This document shows positions 8,651-16,343 of a stretch of DNA of 25,665 nt, piece by piece. This DNA comes from Gammaproteobacteria bacterium UBA6968. GTDB taxonomy: Bacteria > Pseudomonadota > Gammaproteobacteria > Pseudomonadales > Azotimanducaceae. Positions within the stretch are counted from its first letter, which is position 1, and every line of letters starts with the position of its first letter. Where the stretch lies: NCBI GenBank assembly GCA_002450255.1, contig DJYW01000002.1:1-25665 (forward strand), given 5' to 3'. The notes beneath the pieces are model-generated. The model saw only the letters and a list, made by a program, of their open reading frames with translations. It was not told where the DNA came from and searched no databases. Made by a program: the position numbers and the translations under genes.

Positions 8651-9094
8651 ATGACTGAAGCAAACAAGCAAGACAAGCCCGTAGCCCGGCCGTTACCGAA
8701 GTTGACCGAGTTGGACACTCAGGCTTTTTGGCAGGGCACTCAGGCGAAAGAGTTTCGTTACCAGCAGTGCGCTAACTGCGGCACGCTCGTTTGGCATCCG
8801 CGTGCGCATTGCACCGGTTGTGTCGATGGCGACCTGCGCTGGCATGTGTCCAAGGGCCTTGGCGAAATTTATACCTTTAGCGTGGTGCGTTTAAGCTATC
8901 ACCCGTTTTTTCGTGGCAAAGCGCCGTACGCGGTCGCTTATGTGGACCTGGACGAAGGCCTGCGCTTTCTGACTAACGTTACCGGTGTGGATGACCCTTT
9001 GACCGAGGTTCACATCGGTCAGCGAGTTGAGCTAGTTTGGGAAGAGCATGAAGAGTTGAATATACCGCTGGTGCGGCCGGTGTCGAAGCGTTAA
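8651..9094 (+). CDS. DUF35 zinc-ribbon/OB-fold protein, probable partner of the thiolase-like protein
   Basis: The 147-residue protein has a rubredoxin-like zinc ribbon with Cys40-x2-Cys43 and Cys54-x2-Cys57, followed by an OB-fold (GEIYTFSVVRLSYHPFF, then PYAVAYVDLDEG). DUF35 proteins are obligate partners of SCP2-type thiolases and aldolases and are thought to hold the acyl-CoA. It starts 31 bases after the stop of the thiolase-like gene, with AGAGGAAT just upstream of the ATG, so the two are almost certainly one transcript and one complex. It is the last + strand gene before a strand switch. Confidence 0.9.
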   Translation: MTEANKQDKPVARPLPKLTELDTQAFWQGTQAKEFRYQQCANCGTLVWHPRAHCTGCVDGDLRWHVSKGLGEIYTFSVVRLSYHPFFRGKAPYAVAYVDLDEGLRFLTNVTGVDDPLTEVHIGQRVELVWEEHEELNIPLVRPVSKR

Positions 9095-9365
9095 CGGTGT
9101 ATCGGTTAAGACGCGTCTGCAACAATCGCTTGGTAACTCATGCTTTGAAAAAGGTCCTACATCGAGGGTTTGTTCAAAAGTTCTTCGCAACAAGCGGATG
9201 TGTCTTGTTAGCGATTGAGTAACTCATCAGTTGCTTTCGGCTTCCGCTGATTTCATAACTCAGCCGGCACGAGTTGGGCTTACTTCGTGTGCGCTCTGTT
9301 GTGATTCCGTTCTGAGCTGGTCACGCCGCTATTCAGAGCTCGGGTGGGTGGGTAAATCGCCTTTT

Positions 9366-10004
9366 TCAGGTCGCAGTCAGATCTACTTTAATGGCCTTAA
9401 AGTCGCCCCCTCGCAAAGCCTCGACGAGCATGGCTTCGTTGTCTATTTGCGCATTGAACTCCGTCGCGCAGCGGCCGATCTGGCTGACAATGTGAGCGTC
9501 GCTGCCGCCTATGCCAAGGTAGTTTAAATCGTCCGCCATGGACTGGGCGATGGCGTCTTCATTCTCGCGGCTGCCGCCGTTCAGCACCTCGACAATGCGC
9601 ACGCCATCGGGCACGCCAAATTCTTCCAGGTGAGCGGCCATGCCGACGCGCTTGCGGCCAGGATGACAGGGTGCGGCGATCGCGCCGTGGGCATCACAGG
9701 CGGCCAACACATCAGCCAAATGCAAATGGATATTGCTGAAATCGAATGCTTCCTGCAGCGCCGGTGTGACGCCGAAAACCAGGACGTGACCGTACTCCGT
9801 TTCAACCTCAGCGCCTTTGAGAATGGTCAGGCCGTATTGTTTGGCTAATGGTGAGTAGTCGGATTCGTGATCGAACTGACGGTGCTCGGTGAGTACGAAG
9901 CCGTCGATTGGGATATTTTTAGCCGCAATCCACTGACAGTAGTTTTGCACCTTGGCGCGGCCGTCGTCTGATTTTATAGAATGGGCGTGAAGGTCGAGTT
10001 GCAT
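9366..10004 (-). CDS. PHP-domain metal-dependent phosphoesterase-like protein
   Basis: The 212 residues show the metal-binding motifs of the PHP (polymerase and histidinol phosphatase) superfamily: DLHAHS (4-9), TEHR (39-42), GAEVE (64-68), CHPGR (113-117) and GSDAH (167-171). This matches the small stand-alone PHP hydrolases rather than a polymerase domain. It probably hydrolyses a phosphate ester in the cytosol; the substrate is unknown. It faces the DUF35 gene tail to tail across 271 bases in which I see no convincing terminator. It lies 90 bases downstream of coaE on the same strand and may be transcribed with it. Confidence 0.85.
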   Translation of the reverse strand: MQLDLHAHSIKSDDGRAKVQNYCQWIAAKNIPIDGFVLTEHRQFDHESDYSPLAKQYGLTILKGAEVETEYGHVLVFGVTPALQEAFDFSNIHLHLADVLAACDAHGAIAAPCHPGRKRVGMAAHLEEFGVPDGVRIVEVLNGGSRENEDAIAQSMADDLNYLGIGGSDAHIVSQIGRCATEFNAQIDNEAMLVEALRGGDFKAIKVDLTAT

Positions 10005-10094
10005 AGCCTGTTCTCTGCTGGTTTGTTTATCCGATATTTATCTGAGAAGTATCCGCAATCTAACCGGGCTGTCCGGGCGATTGCTTCGCTGACG

Positions 10095-10688
10095 TTATGA
10101 ATCCAAAGCCTGCCAACGTGACTCGACTTGCTCGATGAGCTGATCTAACGCGCCGGTATTCTCGAACACCTGATCTGCGTAAGTGAGTCTCTCTTCATTG
10201 CTGATTTGCGAGTCGATGCGGGCCTGCACTGCTGCCGGTTCAATACCGTCTCTGGCGCTGGCCCGAGCAATCGCCACTTCAGGTGGCGCGGTTACAACCC
10301 ATACTGCGTCACCTAAATCGTGCCATCCAGCCTCGATCAATACTGCCGCTTCGAGGACCACATGGCGCTCCGGCTGTTCGGCCTGAGCTTGCTTGATTGC
10401 TTGTTCCGCCATAGCGCGGATTGCCGGCCAAACGATGTCCGTTAACTGCTTTAAGGCTTCCGGATTGCCAAACACCTTGCCACCCAAAGCGCGTCGATCA
10501 ATTTCTCCATCAGTGCCGACGACATTCTCGCCAAAGGTTGCAACCACCTGGTCGAATGCGGCACTGCCTGCGAGGTAGGCGTGGTGGCCCAACTTGTCCG
10601 CGTCAATGACGTAAGCGCCTAACTTGGCTAACGTTTGCGCGACAGTTGATTTGCCCGAGGCGATGCCACCGGTAAGCGCAATAATCAT
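10095..10688 (-). CDS. coaE: Dephospho-CoA kinase
   Basis: The 197-residue protein has the P-loop GGIASGKST (7-15), the DADKLGH substrate-binding segment (29-35), and ends at the usual length for CoaE, which phosphorylates dephospho-CoA in the last step of coenzyme A synthesis. A strong ribosome binding site (AGAGGGGA read on the - strand) precedes the ATG. The usual gammaproteobacterial neighbours (pilin peptidase, yacG) are absent. A housekeeping CoA gene beside several acyl-CoA genes may be coincidence. Confidence 0.93.
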   Translation of the reverse strand: MIIALTGGIASGKSTVAQTLAKLGAYVIDADKLGHHAYLAGSAAFDQVVATFGENVVGTDGEIDRRALGGKVFGNPEALKQLTDIVWPAIRAMAEQAIKQAQAEQPERHVVLEAAVLIEAGWHDLGDAVWVVTAPPEVAIARASARDGIEPAAVQARIDSQISNEERLTYADQVFENTGALDQLIEQVESRWQALDS

Positions 10689-10880
10689 AGTTCCCCTCTA
10701 ATGACTGAACTGTGCGAGCGGCTTAGCTAACTTGCAGGTAGGCTGCGCAACATCGAGAGTTTAGCCCGCGCCATCTTTTAATGCGAGGCCACCGCTACTG
10801 CGAAAGTGATGCCCCAGTGACATAGCAGGCTGCATGGTTGAGTGGAAATAAATTGAAAACTCATATGCAACCGAGTTAGG

Positions 10881-10904
10881 AAGCGAGATAAAAAGCGAGA
10901 TAAA
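10881..10904. repeat. Two exact 12-bp tandem copies upstream of the ferredoxin gene
   Basis: aagcgagataaa occurs at 10881-10892 and again at 10893-10904, followed by a partial third copy (aagcg). It lies just before the two possible starts of the ferredoxin gene, so it is probably in its 5' leader. Confidence 0.75.
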
Positions 10905-10942
10905 AAGCGCCGACCGGTATGTTCCTGCTAAAATTCAGCGCT

Positions 10943-11275
10943 ATGGCAGCATTGATCAACGTTACTTTTATTCTTCCTGATGGTCGTTCCCGAACTCTCC
11001 AAGGCACGTCGGATGATACTTTGATGGACGTGGCCGTCGATAATGGGGTGGAGGGCATCATCGCGCAATGTGGAGGCGGCTGCACATGCTGTACCTGCCA
11101 CTGTTGGATAAAAGCCCCCTGGACCGAGCGCCTGCCGCCAGCGAGTCTCGATGAGGCGGAACTACTCACTTACGCTATTGGCTATAGCGCAAACAGTCGG
11201 CTGGCCTGTCAGGTGCGTTTGCGCCCTGATTTGGACGGCATTGTCGCTACCATTCCTGCAGAAACGGATTGGTAA
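10943..11275 (+). CDS. [2Fe-2S] ferredoxin, adrenodoxin/putidaredoxin type, cysteine-rich cluster loop
   Basis: From Met at 10943 the protein has 110 residues, normal for the family. INVTFILPDGR opens the beta-grasp fold. The cluster ligands follow the C-x5-C-x2-C pattern (Cys43, Cys49, Cys52) with the fourth in SRLACQ (Cys89). The loop reads CGGGCTCCTCHC, giving three further Cys (47, 50, 54). Such ferredoxins pass electrons from an NAD(P)H reductase to cytochromes P450 or other oxygenases; none is in this window. The start is uncertain: an in-frame ATG at 10919 would add eight residues, and neither ATG has a clear Shine-Dalgarno. I prefer 10943 because homologues usually begin close to this beta strand. 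Confidence 0.88.
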   Translation: MAALINVTFILPDGRSRTLQGTSDDTLMDVAVDNGVEGIIAQCGGGCTCCTCHCWIKAPWTERLPPASLDEAELLTYAIGYSANSRLACQVRLRPDLDGIVATIPAETDW

Positions 11276-11420
11276 GCAGGGTTGTAACAGGGTCTGACGA
11301 TATGTATAAGCTGGTTGCCAGCGTATTTCCTGCTGTTTGACTAGCCTCAAGCGACCGATTGTTCGAACTCGACAGGCGGCCATTTGCCGCGTCAGGTCCG
11401 ATATACAAAACTGCTGGATT

Positions 11421-11819
11421 TCAACCGATAATGTCATCGCCTTCTGCGTTAAAACGCCGCGCTACATAAAGTAGTAAGCCTGCGCAAACCAGTTCAACGA
11501 CGATAAAAACCGTGGCAAACGGCGCTTCATATGCAGCCCAGGCAAGGACTCGGAATAGCGCGGTCAGGATAAGAAATAGCGCTGCGCTTTGCAGCCTTGG
11601 ACCTTCACAATGCCAGGCACCCCAGAAACAAAGTACGGCGATGCCAACGAAAAAAGCAGTCATATCACCAATCTGCGAACTGCGTCCCATGCCCTCGAGT
11701 AAAGGCATGCCCAGTGAGGCGGCGGCAGCTGCTGGGTCGGTAAGCCAGCCGAGCCCGCTGCTCGCCATTAATAGACCAATCAGGGCCGCTAAAATTCGTG
11801 GCAACATAAGCGCTTTCAT
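11421..11819 (-). CDS. Small four-helix membrane protein of unknown function
   Basis: The 132-residue product has four likely membrane segments at about 5-25, 52-69, 76-97 and 102-121, and a charged C-terminal tail (RRFNAEGDDI). I do not recognise a catalytic motif. The layout (WLTDPAAAAASLGMPL after the first helix) resembles DUF4345-like small inner-membrane proteins, but that is only an impression. It overlaps no other gene, is convergent with the ferredoxin gene and divergent from the SDR gene at 12006. Its ribosome binding site is weak. Confidence 0.7.
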   Translation of the reverse strand: MKALMLPRILAALIGLLMASSGLGWLTDPAAAAASLGMPLLEGMGRSSQIGDMTAFFVGIAVLCFWGAWHCEGPRLQSAALFLILTALFRVLAWAAYEAPFATVFIVVELVCAGLLLYVARRFNAEGDDIIG

Positions 11820-12005
11820 GGGAACCGCCCTAGCTTCGCTGTGGTGATGTGTCGGTGCACCCTAAAGTATTACTTGTTGGCCTGCCAATCTTGGCGAACA
11901 GCACAAAGGCTGCTATAAGCTGTTGGCTGCCCTGATGCGCGGCGGCAAGTTATCCGAACGCGAAGACGCGGTTTACACACGAATTGATAAGCAGAGGGGA
12001 GAGTC

Positions 12006-12677
12006 ATGCAACTTGCGAATAAGAAAATGGTAGTCACGGGCGCTGCTGGGGGCCTTGGAAGCGTTGTTGCCGAGGTAGCCAAGTCGCAGGCCGCAGAGGT
12101 TGTGTTGCTGGACGTGGTTCCCGAGTTTACTTCGTCGCTAGGTGCCGCCTATACCGTCGATTTGACCGATGCGGCACAGGTCAGCGCTTGTTTTAGCCAG
12201 ATCGGAGACTTCGATATCGTTGCAAATATTGCCGGTGGATTTGCCATGGGACCGACGGTTGCGGTGACTGAAGATGCGTTTTGGGATCAGCTGTTCATGC
12301 TCAACGTCACTACTTTACGCCGGGTTCTGGCAGCTGCTGTCCCGGCACTGATCGCGCGCGGACGCGGCAGCATTGTTAATGTCGGTGCCGTGGGCGCAGC
12401 ACGCGGGGCAGCCAATATGAGCGCCTATGTGGCCGCAAAAGCAACCGTGATGAGGCTAACAGAAAGTGTTAGTGAAGAGGTGAGAGGCGCCGGCGTAAAT
12501 TGTAATGCGGTTCTGCCCAGTGTTATCGATACGCCCGCGAATCGCGACGGCATGCCGGATGCGGATTTCGATGCTTGGGTAAGCCCGCGTGATTTGGCTG
12601 AAGTAATTTGCTTTTTGGGCTCGGATGCAGCGCGGGCAGTGCACGGCGCATTGGTACCGGTAACCGGGCTGGTCTAG
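12006..12677 (+). CDS. SDR-family protein with Ala at the catalytic Ser position
   Basis: The 223-residue protein has the cofactor loop TGAAGGLG (11-18), NIAGG (74-78), Asn100, and Tyr141-x3-Lys145 (YVAAK). Thirteen residues before the Tyr, where classical SDRs have the catalytic Ser, it has Ala128 (VNVGAVGA). The C-terminal part DTPANRDGMPDADFDAW and GALVPVTG resembles a subgroup of small SDRs in which this NVGA sequence seems usual; dihydropteridine reductases also lack the Ser. It may therefore still be an NAD(P)H-dependent reductase. AGAGGGGAGAG (11993-12003) is a strong ribosome binding site. It converges on the dehydrogenase gene at 12865-14361. Confidence 0.85.
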   Translation: MQLANKKMVVTGAAGGLGSVVAEVAKSQAAEVVLLDVVPEFTSSLGAAYTVDLTDAAQVSACFSQIGDFDIVANIAGGFAMGPTVAVTEDAFWDQLFMLNVTTLRRVLAAAVPALIARGRGSIVNVGAVGAARGAANMSAYVAAKATVMRLTESVSEEVRGAGVNCNAVLPSVIDTPANRDGMPDADFDAWVSPRDLAEVICFLGSDAARAVHGALVPVTGLV

Positions 12678-12864
12678 AAAAGTTAATCTTGTTCGCACAG
12701 ATCGCTAAAATTATCCGTCAGCGATGGCGGATCCGCAGTCTATGCCCGCATCAAGGCGGGTCCGAGCTAACACCCGGCACAAGCCACCAAAATAGCGCAG
12801 CCTAAACAGTAAAAGTTGTAACCTGGTTTGCGGACGGACTGTGGTCCTACCGGACGCCGCCAGG

Positions 12865-14361
12865 CTACGTTGTCGGCATATGGAAACTGCCGCCGGTGGC
12901 GTCACTGTCAGGCCAACGCTGAGTTACCGTTTTGACTTTGGTGTAAAAGCGTACGCCTTCCGGGCCGTGCTGATTTACGTCGCCAAAAGCTGATCGCTTC
13001 CAGCCACCGAATGAGTGGTATGCCACCGGCACTGGAATTGGCACATTGATGCCAACCATTCCGACGTTCACCCGTTGCGCGAATTCCCTGGCGGCGTGGC
13101 CGTTTTGGGTAAAGATAGCAACCCCGTTGCCATACTGATGTTGCGACGGTAGTGCCACCGCGCTGTCGAAGTCGTCGGCGCGCAGGACTTGCAAGACCGG
13201 GCCAAATATTTCGTCCTGATAACTTTGCATTGTGGGTTGAACGCGATCAAACAGTGACGGTCCGATAAAGAATCCATTTTCGTAACCCTGCAAACTAAAG
13301 CCTCTGCCATCGACGCTCAATTCAGCGCCCTCGTCCACACCCATCTGGATATAGCTTTCGATTTTTGCCTTGTGCACGGCACTGACGACCGGTCCGTAGT
13401 CCGCTTGCGGGTCGGTAGAAATGCCGACCTTGAGTCGGCTCAGCTCCTCCCGCATCGCCGCGACAAACGCGTCGCCGGTCTCTTCACCGACGGTAACTAC
13501 TGCGGATAACGCCATGCAGCGTTCGCCAGCAGAACCGTAGGCTGCACCGGTAATGTCTTTAACCGCCTGCGGCAGGTCGGCGTCGGGTAGAATGATGCCG
13601 TGATTTTTGGCGCCGCCCATGGCTTGCACGCGTTTGCCGTGCTCGGCGCAGCGCGAGTAAACATAGCCGGCAATATCCGAAGACCCGACGAAGCTGACGG
13701 CTTTAACGGTGGGATTTTCAATCAACGCATCCACGGCAACTTTGTCGCCATTCACGACGTTGAGCACGCCTTCAGGTGCTCCCGCTTCTATCATGAGTTC
13801 CGCTAACTTCAGCGGTACGCCAGGATCTTTCTCTGACGGCTTGAGAATGAACGTGCAGCCGCAGGCTATCGCCACACCGAACATCCACATGGGGATCATC
13901 GCCGGGAAATTGAAAGGAGTGATACCTGCTACGACACCGATGGGTTGGCGCAGGCTGTAGACATCGATGCCGGGACCGGCACCCTCTGAATATTCGCCTT
14001 TGCTTAAATGCGGGATGCCACACGCGAACTCGATTACGTCCAACCCACGTTGCAAATCGCCGTGCGCGTCGGCAATGACCTTGCCGTGTTCCTGAGCGAT
14101 CATCAGCGCCAACTCATCCGCGTGCTCTTCAACCAACTGCTTGAATTTAAACATCACCCGCGCGCGTCGCTGCGGGTTTAATGAAGACCAACCCGGCAGA
14201 GCTTGAGCGGCGGATTGCACGGCCTGATCGACTTCCACCGGGCTCGCCAGAGCGACCGTAGCTGTCACCTCACCAGTGGAGGGATTGAATACCTGACCGA
14301 AACGGTCGTTTTGTGCCGGGCTGGATTTACCGTGTATGAAGTGCGCATACTCGTGGGTCAT
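12865..14361 (-). CDS. mmsA: CoA-acylating methylmalonate-semialdehyde dehydrogenase
   Basis: The 498 residues match MMSDH in length and signature: ITPFNFPAMIPMWMF (147-161), FVGSSDIAGYVY, GSAGERCMALS with the nucleophile Cys282, and QAMGGAKNHG where ordinary aldehyde dehydrogenases have the general-base Glu. Losing that Glu is typical of this CoA-acylating group. The enzyme converts methylmalonate semialdehyde (and malonate semialdehyde) with CoA and NAD+ to propionyl-CoA (or acetyl-CoA), usually in valine, beta-alanine or inositol breakdown. GAGGAG lies before the ATG on the - strand. The usual partner mmsB is not adjacent. The gene is divergent from the 2-hydroxyacid dehydrogenase. Confidence 0.93.
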   Translation of the reverse strand: MTHEYAHFIHGKSSPAQNDRFGQVFNPSTGEVTATVALASPVEVDQAVQSAAQALPGWSSLNPQRRARVMFKFKQLVEEHADELALMIAQEHGKVIADAHGDLQRGLDVIEFACGIPHLSKGEYSEGAGPGIDVYSLRQPIGVVAGITPFNFPAMIPMWMFGVAIACGCTFILKPSEKDPGVPLKLAELMIEAGAPEGVLNVVNGDKVAVDALIENPTVKAVSFVGSSDIAGYVYSRCAEHGKRVQAMGGAKNHGIILPDADLPQAVKDITGAAYGSAGERCMALSAVVTVGEETGDAFVAAMREELSRLKVGISTDPQADYGPVVSAVHKAKIESYIQMGVDEGAELSVDGRGFSLQGYENGFFIGPSLFDRVQPTMQSYQDEIFGPVLQVLRADDFDSAVALPSQHQYGNGVAIFTQNGHAAREFAQRVNVGMVGINVPIPVPVAYHSFGGWKRSAFGDVNQHGPEGVRFYTKVKTVTQRWPDSDATGGSFHMPTT

Positions 14362-14540
14362 TTATTATCTCCTCGTTGTACGCTAAGTCTAAGCCGCTTC
14401 GACGCGGATTGACACGTGCCACAAGCCATACGTGTCGGCAGGGTTGTTGTGTGCATCCGGTAAGCTGAGGCTAAGCGTACAGCGATGCAGTGTTGTCTTA
14501 TTTGCGCGAGCGATACTTTCCGCATGCCGTGTTTGTGCAA

Positions 14541-14587
14541 GCTATTTTTAGCGGGCTATTTTTGCCGGCTATTTTTTGCAGGCTATA
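14541..14587. repeat. Tandem repeat, about 3.5 copies of a 13-14 bp unit
   Basis: Units gctatttttagcgg (14541-14554), gctatttttgccg (14555-14567), gctattttttgcag (14568-14581) and a partial gctata (14582-14587) follow directly. Differences lie mainly in T-run length and the GC-rich end. The T-runs bend DNA and could matter for promoter shape. Confidence 0.8.
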
Positions 14588-14590
14588 GTC

Positions 14591-14622
14591 GGGGGTCATT
14601 AAACGGGGGTCATTAAACGGGT
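14591..14622. repeat. Two exact 14-bp tandem copies plus a partial third
   Basis: gggggtcattaaac is found at 14591-14604 and again at 14605-14618, followed by gggt (14619-14622), which resembles the start of a third copy. Identity of the copies suggests a recent duplication. Confidence 0.9.
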
Positions 14623-14737
14623 GCGTTTGCTGCGCCACGTCGGTAGTGATTACCAAAACGACGCGTGACTGCGTATAAAATGGCACGCAGCCAAATATAA
14701 AGAGATGCAGCGAGCTTTAACAAAGCGGCTGCTCAAG

Positions 14738-14765
14738 ATGAATTGCCCAAAATGAATTGCCTTAC
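14738..14765. repeat. Two tandem copies of a 14-bp unit before the 2-hydroxyacid dehydrogenase gene
   Basis: atgaattgcccaaa (14738-14751) is followed by atgaattgccttac (14752-14765); the first ten bases are identical. A shortened tgaatgaatt follows. The tract ends about 25 bases before the start codon at 14791, so it lies in the probable 5' leader. Confidence 0.8.
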
Positions 14766-14790
14766 GTGAATGAATTAAAGAGGAGGGGAT

Positions 14791-15756
14791 ATGTCTAAGC
14801 CAATTGTTGTGCTGACTCGGCGCTGGCCGCAGGCCGTTGAAACCGAATTGGCCTCTCGCTATGACCTGCGCAGCAATGTAAACGATACGCCGATGACAAC
14901 CGCCCAGTTCCGCGACGCTTTAATGTCCGCGGACGTGGTTTGTCCTACTGTCACCGACGCGTTCGGCGCTGAAGTCTTTGTTGACCTTCAGCCCAAGGCA
15001 CAGTTGCTGGCAAATTTTGGTGTCGGCTATAACCATATTGATGTGGCTGCGGCACAAGCCCTCGGCCTAGCCATTACCAACACGCCTGGCGTACTGACCG
15101 ACGCCACCGCGGAAATCGCGATGACACTGCTCCTTAGTGTTGCGCGAAGGACGGGCCAGGGCGAGCGCGTGTTGCGCGCGAATCAGTGGCAAGGTTGGCG
15201 CCCAACGGACTTTTTAACCACTCAAGTAACAGGCAAGACTCTGGGTATTATTGGCATGGGCCGAATTGGTCAGGCTCTGGCGCGGCAGGCGCATCATGGT
15301 TTCAATATGCCTATCTTGTACTGTAATCGCTCGCCATTGCCGGCAGCGACAGAAGCGGCGCTAGGGGCGGAGCGCTGCAGTTTAGAGGAATTGTTAGGCA
15401 GCGCGGATTTTGTAAGCTTAAACTGTCCCTCTACGCCAGAGACTCGTCATTTGATGAATGCCGGAAGCCTGGCACAAATGCAGCCGCACGCGTTTTTGAT
15501 TAATACGGCGCGGGGTGATGTCATCAATGAGACGGATTTGGTTGACGCGTTGCAGCAAGGCATCATTGCGGGTGCTGGGTTGGACGTTTACGTTGGCGAG
15601 CCGGTTGTACCTGAGCCGTTAAAACAGATGCAACAAGTTGTTCTGCTGCCGCACATGGGCAGTGGTACTACCGAAACTCGAGAAGCCATGGGTCGCTGTG
15701 CGGTCGCTAACATTGATGCTTGGGCGCGGGGCGAGGCGTTGCCCAACCAGGTTTAG
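14791..15756 (+). CDS. D-isomer-specific 2-hydroxyacid dehydrogenase (glyoxylate/hydroxypyruvate reductase type)
   Basis: The 321 residues show the family layout: a substrate domain, NAD(P)-binding GMGRIG (155-160), and the catalytic triad Arg241 (NTARGD), Glu270 (VGEP) and His288 (LPHMGS). NFGVGYNHIDVAAA (75-88) is the usual substrate-loop signature. It should interconvert 2-oxoacids and D-2-hydroxyacids, with glyoxylate or hydroxypyruvate as the default guess. GAGGAGGGG lies just before the ATG. The CNRSP segment (178-182) after the second strand of the Rossmann fold, with Asn-Arg-Ser where NAD-specific enzymes have Asp, suggests NADPH use; this is inference. Confidence 0.92.
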   Translation: MSKPIVVLTRRWPQAVETELASRYDLRSNVNDTPMTTAQFRDALMSADVVCPTVTDAFGAEVFVDLQPKAQLLANFGVGYNHIDVAAAQALGLAITNTPGVLTDATAEIAMTLLLSVARRTGQGERVLRANQWQGWRPTDFLTTQVTGKTLGIIGMGRIGQALARQAHHGFNMPILYCNRSPLPAATEAALGAERCSLEELLGSADFVSLNCPSTPETRHLMNAGSLAQMQPHAFLINTARGDVINETDLVDALQQGIIAGAGLDVYVGEPVVPEPLKQMQQVVLLPHMGSGTTETREAMGRCAVANIDAWARGEALPNQV

Positions 15757-15863
15757 CTTGCGCGGCTTGAGCCGAGCAGATTCGATTGGATTCGGCAAGT
15801 ATTGCATCATGGCGTGTTAGCACTGACTATCGGATACGCGCGTTTTTAAGGGGGACATAAATC

Positions 15864-16313
15864 TTGGCAAACCTGATAACTTTTGTTCGTGAGGACTGGG
15901 CGCGGCGCCCGCTTTGGATGAATCTGATCTACGGATTCTGCCTTTATATGACGTTTATCTATTTGCCTTTTGATCTGTTCTGGAAACCGGTGGCGGAAGA
16001 TGACGAAATTTGGTTTGGCTTTACCTTGCACGGTTGGTGGGCGAAAGCGACGGAGCCCCTGCATTGGCTGATTTATGGTGCCGGCGCTTACGGGTTTCGT
16101 CACATGAAAGCCTGGATGTGGCCATGGGCCAGTGTTTATGCGGCGCAAGTCGTGATTGCCATGGTGGTATGGAATTTAATTGACGAAAGTGGCGGCGGCT
16201 GGATTTCTGCGGTGATTGCGGGTGCATTGTTTACGCTGCCTATGGTGGCGCTGTATCGAGCCAAGCCGCACTTTCAGGCCGGATTAGAAGGCAGCAACGA
16301 CGCTTTCGGCTAG
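15864..16313 (+). CDS. Small integral membrane protein, unknown function, TTG start
   Basis: The 149-residue product has four likely membrane segments at about 18-38, 66-80, 83-104 and 113-131, and many Trp residues. I recognise no known motif. No ATG or GTG is near a ribosome binding site, but AAGGGGGA (15848-15855) is eight bases before the TTG at 15864, so TTG is the likely start; the next in-frame ATG would cut into the first helix. It ends 30 bases before the following gene and is probably co-transcribed with it, so it may be its membrane partner. Confidence 0.72.
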   Translation: MANLITFVREDWARRPLWMNLIYGFCLYMTFIYLPFDLFWKPVAEDDEIWFGFTLHGWWAKATEPLHWLIYGAGAYGFRHMKAWMWPWASVYAAQVVIAMVVWNLIDESGGGWISAVIAGALFTLPMVALYRAKPHFQAGLEGSNDAFG

Positions 16314-16343
16314 CGTTAATCGGGACAAAACGAGGAGGGCCTT

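Larger units (their letters stand above)
14362..14790. other. 429-bp divergent intergenic region with three tandem repeat tracts
   Basis: This stretch lies between the divergent starts of the semialdehyde dehydrogenase and the 2-hydroxyacid dehydrogenase, so it must hold promoters for both, though I cannot place them confidently. It contains three separate short tandem repeats of about 14-bp period with unrelated units, listed separately. No convincing gene is present. Confidence 0.7.

Noticed and set aside
9095..9365. Possible small RNA or gene in the 271-bp gap between convergent genes, with three copies of taactca
   Set aside because: The copies are irregularly spaced and short; no promoter, terminator or structured element could be recognised.
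12727..12760. Palindrome gcggatccgc and small hairpin cccgc/gcggg between convergent genes
   Set aside because: The stems are short (5 bp) and lack a T-run, so a terminator cannot be claimed, although the position between convergent genes would suit one.
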